Shown here: piece after piece, positions 36,747 through 46,384 of the stretch
Layout: each line of letters begins with the position of its first letter
Numbering within the stretch: position 1 is the stretch's first letter
Assembly: GCF_014077095.1 (NCBI RefSeq)
Contig: NZ_JACGVG010000036.1
Span: forward strand, 62,001-126,000
Direction of reading: 5' to 3'
Origin: Colwellia sp. MB02u-6
GTDB lineage: Bacteria > Pseudomonadota > Gammaproteobacteria > Enterobacterales > Alteromonadaceae
DNA: 64,000 bases
Notes under the pieces: generated by a model
The model's database searches: none
What the model saw: only the letters and a program-made list of their open reading frames with translations
What the model was told of the DNA's origin: nothing
Position numbers and translations under genes: made by a program

Positions 36747-37892
36747 TTATTTTAAAACTTCTCTATAAAAGTCGACATGGCGATTAAAATAATGCTCTCG
36801 AGTAAAGTTGAGGTAACATCGTTTAAAGCCCTCCAGTCCCATAGCGCCTCTAAGCTCATTATTAACAATTATTTTATGGGCTGCATCAGCCAATTGCTTG
36901 GGCGTGTCGCTATCAACCAATAAACCGGTTTCATTTTCTACTATAGCTTCAGGCACACCACCAATTAAAGACCCAACTATAGGTAAACCTGTCGCCATTG
37001 CTTCAAATAATACCGTAGCGCCATTTTCTTCCCTTGGAGAATGTAAGAAAATATCAAATGCCGAAAAGTAAGATTCAGGATCAGGATGAAAACCGGCAAA
37101 AATAACGCCTTCAACCTTAAAGTCACTGATCAGCTTTTCTAACCGACTAGTGTCTTGCTCATTGCCCTTGCCTAAAATCATCAGGTGTACTGACTTACCT
37201 TCTTCACCTAGGCGCTGTTGCAAGTCAGCAAAACCTTTAATAACTACATCAATGCCTTTTTCTAGGCCAAAATGCCCCATGGCACCACAAACAATGTCGG
37301 TTGGTTTAATGGCAAAGCCATCCCTAATACGATTTCTAGCATCAAGATCAAATGAAAATCTGTTTATATCTGCAGAAAGATTAATTAACTGTAATCGTTT
37401 AGGTTTAATTAAATTGCTGGCAATAAAATCTCGACCGCGAGCATTTGACACAGTAATGACACCTTCGCTCACTATGAGCGAAAACATATTACGTAATTTG
37501 TTTTTAAAGCTTGCTGTTTCAAAGTTTAATGAACGATGAAAAGTCATGATTTGAGGTGGTGTTTTATTGAAAGAAAATTTAGCGAGCGATGAAAAAAACA
37601 AACTGCCAGCATCATGTGTATGTATTAAATCTATGTTATGCGAAGCACAAAATAGCGCTAACTTTTTTGCCGCTGCAAAGTCGAACAGTTTTTGCCGATC
37701 AAATACAATGGTGTCTTCAAATACGGTTAAATCTATCTCATCTGCACCTAAATGAGAAACACAACCTAAAAAAACCTTGTGTCCAGCTCCTTGCATACCT
37801 GCGGCGAGGTTTCTAATAGCTTCTTTGCGTCCGCCATTCTCAAATGACAATGTTAACTGCAAAATATTCAGCGACTTTTCATTTTTTTGCAT
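36747..37892 (-). CDS. glycosyltransferase, GT4 family
   Basis: A 381-residue GT-B enzyme, with SLNILQLTLSFENGGRKEAI at the start, GAMGHFGLEKGIDVVIKGF at the domain junction, and the donor motif PREENGATVLFEAMATGLPI. It is first in the minus-strand run. Its ATG is preceded by AAGGG at 6 nt. A perfect 19-bp tandem duplication covers exactly this ribosome-binding site and start codon, so a second, out-of-frame start lies just upstream. Confidence 0.88.
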   Translation of the reverse strand: MQKNEKSLNILQLTLSFENGGRKEAIRNLAAGMQGAGHKVFLGCVSHLGADEIDLTVFEDTIVFDRQKLFDFAAAKKLALFCASHNIDLIHTHDAGSLFFSSLAKFSFNKTPPQIMTFHRSLNFETASFKNKLRNMFSLIVSEGVITVSNARGRDFIASNLIKPKRLQLINLSADINRFSFDLDARNRIRDGFAIKPTDIVCGAMGHFGLEKGIDVVIKGFADLQQRLGEEGKSVHLMILGKGNEQDTSRLEKLISDFKVEGVIFAGFHPDPESYFSAFDIFLHSPREENGATVLFEAMATGLPIVGSLIGGVPEAIVENETGLLVDSDTPKQLADAAHKIIVNNELRGAMGLEGFKRCYLNFTREHYFNRHVDFYREVLK

Positions 37893-37924
37893 TATATTCC
37901 CTTATTTGCATTATATTCCCTTAT
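37887..37924. repeat. 19-bp perfect tandem duplication over a ribosome-binding site and start codon
   Basis: The unit TTGCATTATATTCCCTTAT occurs at 37887-37905 and again at 37906-37924 without mismatch. On the minus strand each copy holds AAGGGAATATAATGCAA, that is, an SD and an ATG. The upstream ATG (37911) opens a 10-codon peptide, MQIREYNAKK, that ends inside the glycosyltransferase gene in another frame. Confidence 0.9.
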
Positions 37925-38096
37925 AAAAGCTACTTACCAAAACAAATTGTCTGTAATAATAAACATCACCTTTTATTGTTTATAAATTACTACATCTTCC
38001 TTATCATTAAAAGAAATAGGTCTAAAAGCTTGTATGGAAATTAGAATAAAAGTACATTTAGTAGCTAATTAACTGAAACAAACAATGGAATGTTTA

Positions 38097-38918
38097 ATGC
38101 TCCCCTCTATTAGTGTCGTAATTCCTTTTTATCATGCTGAAGCGTTTTTTGACGAAACATACCAATCAATAAAGCAACAAACAATTCAACCTCAAGAAAT
38201 TATAGTAGTAAATGACGGTTGTGGCGCTAAAGCACTAGAATTTTTATCTCAATATACTGATATAAAAATCATCGATTTCACCGAAAACAAAGGTGTATCA
38301 ACGGCTAGAAATGAGGGGGCAAAAGCGGCCACCAGTGATTTAATTGCATTTTTAGACGCTGATGATATTTGGCTACCAAATAAACTTGAAACACAACTAA
38401 CTTTTTTAGAAGAGTACCCACATTTTTCAGCTTGCCATACAGGCGTCACTACATTTAATGATAAAGGTGATATTTCAACATTTGTTAATAAACCCTTTGA
38501 CTTAACAATTATTGATTTATTAGAATCGATGCAAGTTACTCCACCCTCATTACTTATTACTAAAGCATCACTAGAGGCAGTTGATTTTTTCGATCAAGAC
38601 ATACGCTGCTCTGAAGATCATGATTTCAGCATACGCCTAGTTCAACAAGGCTTTAGAATAGGTTTCATTGACCAAGCGCTAACAAAAGTCCGGCGAATGG
38701 ACCATGGCAACATTTCATCTAATGGCCGCTCGATACTAATTGGCCATTGCCAACTATTAAAAAAGCACTGGCACACGTTTAGGCAACACAAGGGAATGAC
38801 TTCTAAATATTTATATAAAACATTCATGACTGCAGGTGGTAAATCCACTGGCATTGAGCGAAAGCTTTATTATCTTACAGGTCATATTATTAAGCTTATC
38901 TTTAGTGTTAAAGAATAA
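38097..38918 (+). CDS. glycosyltransferase, GT2 family
   Basis: A GT-A enzyme of about 273 residues starting LPSISVVIPFYHAEAFFDET. It has the donor Asp in VVNDGCGAKA, the metal motif FLDADDIWLP and the acceptor-side SEDHDFSIRLVQQG. All are typical of GT2. ATG 38097 is preceded by GGA at 7 nt; an earlier in-frame ATG at 38085 lacks a good site. It stands alone on the plus strand between two minus-strand groups. Confidence 0.88.
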   Translation: MLPSISVVIPFYHAEAFFDETYQSIKQQTIQPQEIIVVNDGCGAKALEFLSQYTDIKIIDFTENKGVSTARNEGAKAATSDLIAFLDADDIWLPNKLETQLTFLEEYPHFSACHTGVTTFNDKGDISTFVNKPFDLTIIDLLESMQVTPPSLLITKASLEAVDFFDQDIRCSEDHDFSIRLVQQGFRIGFIDQALTKVRRMDHGNISSNGRSILIGHCQLLKKHWHTFRQHKGMTSKYLYKTFMTAGGKSTGIERKLYYLTGHIIKLIFSVKE

Positions 38919-39128
38919 TACGATAACAAACTATCGGTAATCTAAACCTACCTGTTATAATTTGTAGCATAATTATTTGCAAATAAAAACAGACACTTAA
39001 GAGATAAAAAAGTCTTAGGCTTGTCCCATACCCCACGTAGCAGATAGCCTATTTTAATTTCTATTTAGTGCTCACCACAATATAAGATGAGCGCTAAATA
39101 GCAGCTAATAAGAAGTAAACTCAAAACA

Positions 39129-40064
39129 CTAAGAAGCGTTTGTCGAACTACTATTTACCATGTTTCTATCTCGGCTAAACTGTACTAGCTTTCCATATGT
39201 ATTAGATACTTTCATTAACGATAAACAAATTTCACTCTTCTTAAAGGAAAACGCCTTAACCAAGACCTTCAATATGTCAGTCAATAATACTTTAAATAAG
39301 TATCTGGGCATTCCAAAAAAATTAGGCATTTGACCAACCGGATTATTATACACATAACCACCGCCAGCGTTATAAGCTCTTTTAATTAGCCAGCCCAATG
39401 TTAACTGCTCATCTCTGATCTGGTGACGTACCTCAGAATCTTTCAAGTACATTGTGGTATTTCCTGCATTTTTAAGACGAATCAATAACTCAGTTTCACT
39501 TCCTGTAATATGGTTATTTACTACAGTTATCTCTTTTGAAGCAAAACGGACACCTTGATCGAATATACCTTTACGAATAAGCATATTTCCTCCCCACAAG
39601 GCATCGGCATCAATCACTCTATTCTCGTCACCTAAATCCAATATACCTAAAGCTGTTTTAATACTTGGTGATGACACCTCAATCCATTTTGGAAGTACTC
39701 TGTCTGGTAAAATTTTACCGCCAAAAATATTTATATCGAGCTTACTTCTTGCATGATTTACATATTGATCGACTAAATTTTTATTTGGTAAAATATCGTT
39801 ATCGGTAAACCAAATTAGGTCGCTTTTTGCATGAGGTATCGCTTTATTAAGAGCGTTATTCTTGCCTGATTCAGACTTTTCAATAAAGTGAATTGGAAGT
39901 TTATCTTTAAATAAGTCAATTACTTTTCTCGTTTCTTCACGATAAGCATTATCAACAATGATTAATTCCCATTGATAGTTAGACTCAATTAAACAATAAC
40001 ACTCCAGAGATTTCTGCAAGATTTCTTCACTATGGTAGGTTGCAAAAATAATAGAAAGATCCAT
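39129..40064 (-). CDS. glycosyltransferase, GT2 family
   Basis: A 311-residue enzyme starting MDLSIIFATYHSEEILQKSL. GT2 motifs are IIVDNAYREET, IPHAKSDLIWFTDNDILPN (metal site DND) and ITGSETELLIRLKNAG (acceptor-side ETELL). The C-terminal part is hydrophobic and basic, suggesting membrane association. AGGA sits 7 nt before the ATG. It is downstream of the DUF5672-like gene by 45 bp on the same strand. Confidence 0.86.
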   Translation of the reverse strand: MDLSIIFATYHSEEILQKSLECYCLIESNYQWELIIVDNAYREETRKVIDLFKDKLPIHFIEKSESGKNNALNKAIPHAKSDLIWFTDNDILPNKNLVDQYVNHARSKLDINIFGGKILPDRVLPKWIEVSSPSIKTALGILDLGDENRVIDADALWGGNMLIRKGIFDQGVRFASKEITVVNNHITGSETELLIRLKNAGNTTMYLKDSEVRHQIRDEQLTLGWLIKRAYNAGGGYVYNNPVGQMPNFFGMPRYLFKVLLTDILKVLVKAFSFKKSEICLSLMKVSNTYGKLVQFSRDRNMVNSSSTNAS

Positions 40065-40109
40065 TGTTTATCCTGTTCCTAAAATTAACACATTAATAAA
40101 TAGTACTGT

Positions 40110-41036
40110 TTAAAGTATTTTTTCGGCATCAGGGCAATAACGTAAAAACTGTTCTAAAGCTTCAGGATTTAAATTATTGACTTGATGTGCACTATAACTC
40201 TCACTAAGAAACTCATTTTGAGTACAAAATTTTATACAATCGGATTTTTTACCTACTTTCCCTCCAAGTAATTCTATATGAAACGCAAAAAAATCATCTT
40301 CACCACCTTGCCAATTATGATTTGAAAATCTACGCACACTTTCAATTGAGAGATCGTAATCTCTAATACTAAAACCGCCAACACCGCCATCTAATATTAA
40401 ACCATTGGGTAGTAAACGGTCGTGCCACCAAGCACCAATATAATCAAACTGCAAAAATTCTTGTAGACTGTATTTCGAATTGTGGCAAATTACACTATCC
40501 GTTTGGAATACTAATATTTTTTTTCTGCCTACGATCAACTCCCAGAACTTTTCGGTTAAAAATAGAGAATTATAATAATTCGCATTTAACGCCTCTATTT
40601 CTAACATAACTAAAATTACTTTATTTTGAGTAACTAATCTGCCTATATTAGAATTTAGAATAAAATCAATATTCTCTATCCCATGAAATAACTGCACCTT
40701 ATTTCCTGTTTGTTTAATAAAGTCACAAACAACGAATTCTAAAGCAGGATGAGACCTTGTTTCAACAATGACTCCTAGACAATCATCATCAACGGTTGCC
40801 AAATTTTTCGAATTTTTAAAAATATTCGAGATAACTTTTTTCCCTTCATAAGTAGCAGAGCTCCGCCACGGTTTCATTTTTTTATAAATAAAACTTAGGT
40901 CCTTTGCTGTTACTTTAGCTATGCTCACACCTGTTCGCTTAATAATTCCGGCTACATTTTTGGCGCTTGTCTGTTGATAATTTGCTTTAAAATATAACCA
41001 ACGCCAATAAATATTTTTTAATTTTATACTTAGCAA
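40110..41036 (-). CDS. DUF5672-like glycan-synthesis protein
   Basis: A 308-residue protein. The C-terminal two-thirds match what I recall of DUF5672: CLGVIVETRSHPALEFVV, KKILVFQTDSVICHNSKYSL, FDYIGAWWHDRLLPNGLI, VGGFSIRDYDLSIESVRRF and GGEDDFFAFHIELLGG. The QTDS and GGEDDFF motifs look like the metal and catalytic sites of a GT-A fold, so it is probably a glycosyltransferase-like enzyme. The start is TTG at 41036, supported by AGGA 7 nt upstream. Activity is unproven. Confidence 0.65.
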   Translation of the reverse strand: MLSIKLKNIYWRWLYFKANYQQTSAKNVAGIIKRTGVSIAKVTAKDLSFIYKKMKPWRSSATYEGKKVISNIFKNSKNLATVDDDCLGVIVETRSHPALEFVVCDFIKQTGNKVQLFHGIENIDFILNSNIGRLVTQNKVILVMLEIEALNANYYNSLFLTEKFWELIVGRKKILVFQTDSVICHNSKYSLQEFLQFDYIGAWWHDRLLPNGLILDGGVGGFSIRDYDLSIESVRRFSNHNWQGGEDDFFAFHIELLGGKVGKKSDCIKFCTQNEFLSESYSAHQVNNLNPEALEQFLRYCPDAEKIL

Positions 41037-41225
41037 TTTAGATTCCTAACAAATAAACTCAAGGGCATTCCGATTTTTAGTAAAAAAATATCCTAACCCT
41101 TTTTTATAAAAACTTAACAAAATAAAGAAAGTTTTATTTTACTATTTTAAACTATTTCATTGTGATGATAACTTGTATAGAATTACTTATACACTAATTA
41201 TTAACATACTTATAACAGGCCATTA

Positions 41226-42029
41226 ATGTCAAATAAAACTTTAATAATTCTTGGGATGCACCGTTCAGGTACATCACTGACAGCTAGATGGTTACAAGAA
41301 TGCGGCCTTCACATCGGGGAAAGATTAGCCGGCTCTGGAACTGGCAATAAAGACGGTCATTTCGAAGATCTTGACTTTCATGATATTCATGAAGAATCTT
41401 TTGTACAACGAAAAATCCCTTACGGGGGAATTGAAAAAATAAAACCATTAGAATTAACAGAATATGAAATTTTGAAATTGAATTTCCTTATAAAATTCAA
41501 AAATGAAATGAATCATATCTGGGGATTTAAAGAACCTCGAACGTGTTTATTTTTAGAGTATTACAACCAATTAATACCTCAAGCAAAATACTACGTAATC
41601 TATAGACATTATACAAAGGTAGTTGATTCATTAATTCGACGGGATATAAAAATATTAATTAAAAAGCATACATCTAGTGGTCAATATCAACGCTATAAAT
41701 TTTATCTCAATAAAGATAAATTAATTCACAAAATAAATAATAAAGCCAATATATATTTAAAAGCTTGGAATATTTATAATAAAAAGATCCTTAACCATCT
41801 AGATAAAGTCCCTTCCAATAACTTCATCATAAATGATATTGAAAATGTAAATAGTAGCAGCGTACTTAGTTCTTTGAATCAGTGGCAGTTTAACCTTAAT
41901 AACATCCCTTTTTCTAAAATATATAATCCTGATTTATTGAATGAAAAAAATATTAATATAGAATTTAACAACAAGCTCTTAGTAGAAAGTAACGAAATCA
42001 TTTTAAATTTACAAAACTTACATACCTAA
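41226..42029 (+). CDS. sulfotransferase-like protein
   Basis: A 267-residue protein with the 5'-phosphosulfate-binding loop LGMHRSGTSLTARWLQECG at the N-terminus and YYVIYRHYTKVVDSLIRRD for the 3'-phosphate site (Arg and Ser). These are PAPS-dependent sulfotransferase motifs, so it may sulfate the polysaccharide, a common marine modification. The DNA is visibly more AT-rich and the protein more Lys/Asn/Ile-rich than neighbours, which suggests recent acquisition. The C-terminal half is poorly conserved. No PAPS synthesis genes are in the window. Confidence 0.72.
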   Translation: MSNKTLIILGMHRSGTSLTARWLQECGLHIGERLAGSGTGNKDGHFEDLDFHDIHEESFVQRKIPYGGIEKIKPLELTEYEILKLNFLIKFKNEMNHIWGFKEPRTCLFLEYYNQLIPQAKYYVIYRHYTKVVDSLIRRDIKILIKKHTSSGQYQRYKFYLNKDKLIHKINNKANIYLKAWNIYNKKILNHLDKVPSNNFIINDIENVNSSSVLSSLNQWQFNLNNIPFSKIYNPDLLNEKNINIEFNNKLLVESNEIILNLQNLHT

Positions 42030-42197
42030 ATGAAGCTTACGAAAACTCAAAACCTTAGATAACCACACTTATTATGTCATATTTATCTTGGCATCACATT
42101 GAGAGTAACACATTGAAATTTAATGAAAAATATTATTTTAGAACTAAATCTACTAGCATTTTCACACGAAAAACTGCCTTGAATCAAAATAAAGCCA

Positions 42198-42347
42198 ATG
42201 AAAAAAACGATAGTAAAGGCTTTTAGCTATTGGTTTTATTTATTAACTGATAAGCTAAATATCAAAAACAACTATCTAGCTAGGTATAATTTTTCCTATA
42301 GAAGCTCAATAATAAAGAAACATATTGTATATGAAATTGATTACTAA
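42198..42347 (+). CDS. possible 49-residue small protein
   Basis: In the gap 42030-42330 the only readable frame starts ATG at 42198 (MKKTIVKAFSYWFYLLTDKL...) and stops 17 bp inside the next gene. It is basic and aromatic-rich, and no family is recognised. There is no clear ribosome-binding site. It could be a remnant or a chance frame; the rest of the gap shows nothing else. Confidence 0.2.
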   Translation: MKKTIVKAFSYWFYLLTDKLNIKNNYLARYNFSYRSSIIKKHIVYEIDY

Positions 42348-43404
42348 ACAGAGTGATATACGTTTATCGCTGATCACCTCGTATGATCAGTTGAAAATTT
42401 TATTCTGTGAATTTGAAAAAGCGAATAAAAAACAATCTTTACTAGATTCCACTGTCTGGCTAATCACTTGGTATAATTATTATTGGCAAAAGCAGTGGCG
42501 GTTACATTCTTTGGCTTATTACCATGACGATAAATTAGTTAGTTTAGTGCCATTTTTCATAAAAAAAAGTAGTCTTTTTCCGTTGGTCAAAACACTACAT
42601 TTAATCGGTCAAGGTGAAGCAGAGTATGCCGAAGTCGCACTTGAGTATTTAGATATATATATAAAACCAGCATATGAAAAAACAGTTTATCCATTGCTTA
42701 TCAACGAAATAAATAAACTCAATTTTGATCAATTTATTGTTAAAGCTATTTTCGAAAATTCACATATCGCTAATATACTACCGCATATTAAAGGTGTATT
42801 AACCCGACAGCATTACGCGCAATATAGGGTTAACAATACGCATTGGCAACTCGCACAGTTAAGTAAAAATAACCGATCACGTATTAACCGATGTAAAAAC
42901 CAATTAACTAAACTTAATGCCACTGTGCGTTGGCTTAACCTTGATGAATACAACAGTGCATGGGCGTTATTAAAAAGCTATCATCAAAGTCGATGGCAAA
43001 ACAAAGGTAAAGCTGGCGCGTTTGTTGCGGCTGAGTTTAATCAATTTCATAAAACGCTGCGTGAAAAAAACAGCAATACAGTAGCAATGAGCGCGGTTTT
43101 TATTGGTGAACAGCCTATCGCTATTCATTATTATTTAGTTACCGAAGATACATATTTTTTTTATCAAAGTGGTTGGGACGAGAAAAATTTTGCCAAACTG
43201 TCACCGGGGTTATTCCTGCATTATTGGTCGATAACCCATTGCCCTAAAAAATATTACGACTTTATGATGGGGGGTGTAAACAATAGCTATAAAGCAAAAT
43301 TTAATGCTGATACTCGAGCCATGACATCGATAACGCTTGTTAAAAACCCCATAAAGCTATTTGTTAGTAAGATTGTTAATAAGCTCACCCACCCATTTAA
43401 TTAA
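42331..43404 (+). CDS. GNAT/FemAB-like acetyltransferase (BcsL/CelD type)
   Basis: A 357-residue protein with a degenerate N-terminal GNAT lobe (STVWLITWYNYYWQKQWRLH, LVPFFIKKS) and a C-terminal lobe with AVFIGEQPIAIHYYLVTEDT and YQSGWDEKNFAKLSPGLFLH. This is the pattern of CelD/BcsL proteins found in exopolysaccharide loci, including exosortase A loci, where they probably acetylate or aminoacylate sugars. ATG 42331 is chosen over the in-frame TTG at 42325. Upstream of the flippase gene. Confidence 0.75.
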   Translation: MKLITKQSDIRLSLITSYDQLKILFCEFEKANKKQSLLDSTVWLITWYNYYWQKQWRLHSLAYYHDDKLVSLVPFFIKKSSLFPLVKTLHLIGQGEAEYAEVALEYLDIYIKPAYEKTVYPLLINEINKLNFDQFIVKAIFENSHIANILPHIKGVLTRQHYAQYRVNNTHWQLAQLSKNNRSRINRCKNQLTKLNATVRWLNLDEYNSAWALLKSYHQSRWQNKGKAGAFVAAEFNQFHKTLREKNSNTVAMSAVFIGEQPIAIHYYLVTEDTYFFYQSGWDEKNFAKLSPGLFLHYWSITHCPKKYYDFMMGGVNNSYKAKFNADTRAMTSITLVKNPIKLFVSKIVNKLTHPFN

Positions 43405-43523
43405 CGACCTATTAACAAATTAATGTTATAAATACTTTATCACTATAAAAATAATTAAAGTCAGCTAATGCATAACTTTATTTTTCCTTATAACTACCTG
43501 ACAAAAGCTAAATATACCATTCA

Positions 43524-45047
43524 ATGAAAAAACAATTACTCACCAGCTCTCTTTTTCGGTTTCTTGAACGTGGCATCGTCGTATTAACGTCTTTTTTGCT
43601 TACGCCGTTTTTTCTTAATGAATTAGGCAGTACACATTATGGTTTATGGCTATTAATTTTATCTATATTAGGTTGGTTTAATGTTGTTGATTTAGGTTTT
43701 CCGCAAGCGATACAACGCCAAATAGTACAAGCCTTAGAGCTAAACGACAAAAAGCGCGTTAATGTTATTTTTTCAACCGGCCTAGTGCTTTTTACCGTTT
43801 TAGGTGGTTTTTCTGTTTTAACTTTAGTTGGCTTAACTACAGTACCCGCTATTTTTGGTGTTGAGGGTTTAGACCAAATTACTTTAGTTGATATTTTATT
43901 AATATTATCGGTGAAGATACTGTGGGGGTTTATGATGAACCCTTTTCATGGTTTTTTTTCTGGTATGCTGCGTTTTGATATTGATGCAAATCTGTCTTCA
44001 CTAAACGCTATTGTAAAAGCCATTATGGTGTTTTTACTCTTATCCGACTTGAATATTTGGGGCGCTGTTGTCGCGACACTGGCTAGTGATGTATTAACCA
44101 ATATCCTGAAAATTCATTATGCTAAACGATTATTTCCTGAGCTTAGGTTTAGCTTTAAGCTCGCCAGCAAAAAAGAACTTATTGATTTATTTGCTTACTC
44201 AAAACACTTAGTCATTAACGGTATTGCCAATACTATTGGCACAAAATCACGTCCTTTAATTATTACTCAGTTATTCGACCTACCTTCTTTGGCCTTGGCG
44301 AGTATCGCCAGTAATTTAATTATGCATACCTCAGCATTCGTTAGTTCGATTACCGGGGTATTTTCACCTTTATTTAACAAAAAAGCGGCTCGCAATGAAA
44401 ATATGGAGCAGCTATTTAATCAAACCACCCGTATTAACTTATTCGCTTCCACGGTGTTATTTTTATCGCTATTTATTTTTGGTAAGGTGTTTATCCTTTT
44501 ATGGGTAGGCTATGAATTTGAATACGCGGTTAATTTATTGTATTTAGGCGTGATTTCATCTTTGTTTGCTGCTTTTAGCAATTCGGCCAATACGGTTTTA
44601 TTTGCCCAGGCAAACCATAAATATATCTCGGTGATCACTATTACATCTGTGGTATTTAATATTACTTTAAGCATTATTTTAGGTTTGAAATTTGGCCTTA
44701 TCGGTTTGGCCGCAGGCGGTGTAGTCAACAGTGCTATTTTTAATGTCTTTGCCAAAGTATTTCTTTTTAAGCAATACAATAATTATAATATGCGCGAGCT
44801 TTATTGGTGTTTATCAAAGTCTTTATTGATAACCATTATTTTAGGCATGACCGGCAGTTACTTATTGGATTATTTAGCGATTAACACTTGGTTAGAATTT
44901 TTATTATCTGCTACGTTAGCCTTCCCTTTTATTATACTTATTTGTTGGGTATTGTTACTTAATAAGGACATTAAAAAGACTCTGTTGCATTATGTTATTG
45001 CACGTATTGTCCCGGGTGTTAAGAAAAAATTTATAAAGGAATTATAA
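43524..45047 (+). CDS. lipopolysaccharide/EPS repeat-unit flippase (Wzx-like)
   Basis: A 507-residue integral membrane protein with about 12-14 helices, starting FRFLERGIVVLTSFLLTPFF, with the conserved GLWLLILSILGWFNVVDLGF stretch of MOP-superfamily oligosaccharide flippases. It should move the undecaprenyl-linked repeat unit to the periplasmic face. It precedes the polymerase gene by 4 bp, so the two are probably co-translated. Confidence 0.87.
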   Translation: MKKQLLTSSLFRFLERGIVVLTSFLLTPFFLNELGSTHYGLWLLILSILGWFNVVDLGFPQAIQRQIVQALELNDKKRVNVIFSTGLVLFTVLGGFSVLTLVGLTTVPAIFGVEGLDQITLVDILLILSVKILWGFMMNPFHGFFSGMLRFDIDANLSSLNAIVKAIMVFLLLSDLNIWGAVVATLASDVLTNILKIHYAKRLFPELRFSFKLASKKELIDLFAYSKHLVINGIANTIGTKSRPLIITQLFDLPSLALASIASNLIMHTSAFVSSITGVFSPLFNKKAARNENMEQLFNQTTRINLFASTVLFLSLFIFGKVFILLWVGYEFEYAVNLLYLGVISSLFAAFSNSANTVLFAQANHKYISVITITSVVFNITLSIILGLKFGLIGLAAGGVVNSAIFNVFAKVFLFKQYNNYNMRELYWCLSKSLLITIILGMTGSYLLDYLAINTWLEFLLSATLAFPFIILICWVLLLNKDIKKTLLHYVIARIVPGVKKKFIKEL

Positions 45048-45051
45048 AAGT

Positions 45052-46383
45052 ATGGCTCGTTATTTCCCGAAAAATAAAACCGAAGACTCGCCGTTAGGTT
45101 TCTTCTTTTTATTTTTATATACCGCCTCAGTGCTTATTCGTCCTCATGAAATGTTTCAAATAAGTCTTCAGTGGATAACCATTCAAATTTTTATCATTAT
45201 TGCCTTTGGCGCCACTGTTGCCATGCATAGGCCAATAAAAATGTATCCACAGCATTGGATGATATTAGGCTTAGTGCCGTTAATTATAGTCTCAGGGTTC
45301 TTGAACGGTTCAGGCATGATAGGTGTCGACCAATCTAAGCGCATAATGATCAGTGCGCTGTTTCCTCTCTTCTTATATTCAAACTGTATAACCAGTATTA
45401 AGCGCCAACACATACTTATGGTTGTTTGTCTTTTTGCTGCATTACTTATGGTGCATAACGGCCATATACAACAAACAGCATATCAAGGCGCAGGTTGGGC
45501 ATTAGGCACATACTCTGTTGGTTACATTAATCTTGGTGAGCGGCGCATTACTTATTTAGGGTTTTTTAATGATCCAAATGATCTAGGTATGTTTTTAGTG
45601 ATGAACATTCCTTTTGCTATTTATTTTTATAAAAAAAGCCAAGCGGTCAGTAAAGTAATCATGCTTAGCGTATTGGTGGCGCTATTTTACGGTATTTATT
45701 TAACTGGTTCTCGTGGCACTATGCTCGGCGCGGGCGCTTTAATTGCGGTATATTTTATCGTAATGAATGCAGGACCAAAACTATTTATTACCATTGTAGT
45801 TCTCGCCCCTATTGCGGCTACAGTAATAACATCTCTACAAAGTAATATGGACGAGTCTGCCGATGGCCGCTTAGAGGCTTGGTATGCTGGGGTTCTCATG
45901 CTATTAAATAATCCTATTTTTGGTATCGGCATGGGGCAGTTTCTTGAAGAACATGGCTTAGTGGCACACAATTCATATATTCATGTTGCTGCTGAATTAG
46001 GGGTGCCTGGATATTCTTTATGGGGCGGGGCATTGATTTTTACCGCGTTAACGGGATATCTATTTGTTCAGGATAGAATTAGCAAGAAAAAGCTAGACGA
46101 CGCTGAAACAACTCTTCCGCCTGAAGAAGAAGCAGAGTTATTTCTAAACAAAACCCTGTTCTTTTCTTTGGTCGGCTTTATGATAACGGGCTTTTTTATC
46201 AGTAGAATGTTCACGCTATTGCTATTCATCTTTTTAGGTATGGCAATAGCGTCTCACATTAGACTCGTAAAGCTCAATCCAGAATATGCAATACACTTTT
46301 CTACACGCCTTGCTGTTCGATCTATGCTTTATTGCTGGTCAATTATAGTTGCTGTTTATATTTCCTTAAAGCTAGGATTGTAA
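45052..46383 (+). CDS. O-antigen ligase / Wzy-type polymerase
   Basis: A 443-residue polytopic protein with the Wzy_C region at about 210-330: GIYLTGSRGTMLGAGALIAV, then a long periplasmic loop with NNPIFGIGMGQF and the catalytic-type histidine in VAHNSYIHVAAELGVPGYSL. This is the O-antigen ligase/polymerase family; exosortase A loci carry an O-glycosylation-ligase relative of it. Whether it polymerises repeat units or glycosylates PEP-CTERM proteins cannot be decided. AAGGA is upstream of the ATG. Confidence 0.82.
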   Translation: MARYFPKNKTEDSPLGFFFLFLYTASVLIRPHEMFQISLQWITIQIFIIIAFGATVAMHRPIKMYPQHWMILGLVPLIIVSGFLNGSGMIGVDQSKRIMISALFPLFLYSNCITSIKRQHILMVVCLFAALLMVHNGHIQQTAYQGAGWALGTYSVGYINLGERRITYLGFFNDPNDLGMFLVMNIPFAIYFYKKSQAVSKVIMLSVLVALFYGIYLTGSRGTMLGAGALIAVYFIVMNAGPKLFITIVVLAPIAATVITSLQSNMDESADGRLEAWYAGVLMLLNNPIFGIGMGQFLEEHGLVAHNSYIHVAAELGVPGYSLWGGALIFTALTGYLFVQDRISKKKLDDAETTLPPEEEAELFLNKTLFFSLVGFMITGFFISRMFTLLLFIFLGMAIASHIRLVKLNPEYAIHFSTRLAVRSMLYCWSIIVAVYISLKLGL

Positions 46384-46384
46384 T

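Noticed and set aside
42198-42347. Confident small-protein gene
   Set aside because: No clear ribosome-binding site, no family and overlap with the next gene; listed only at low confidence.
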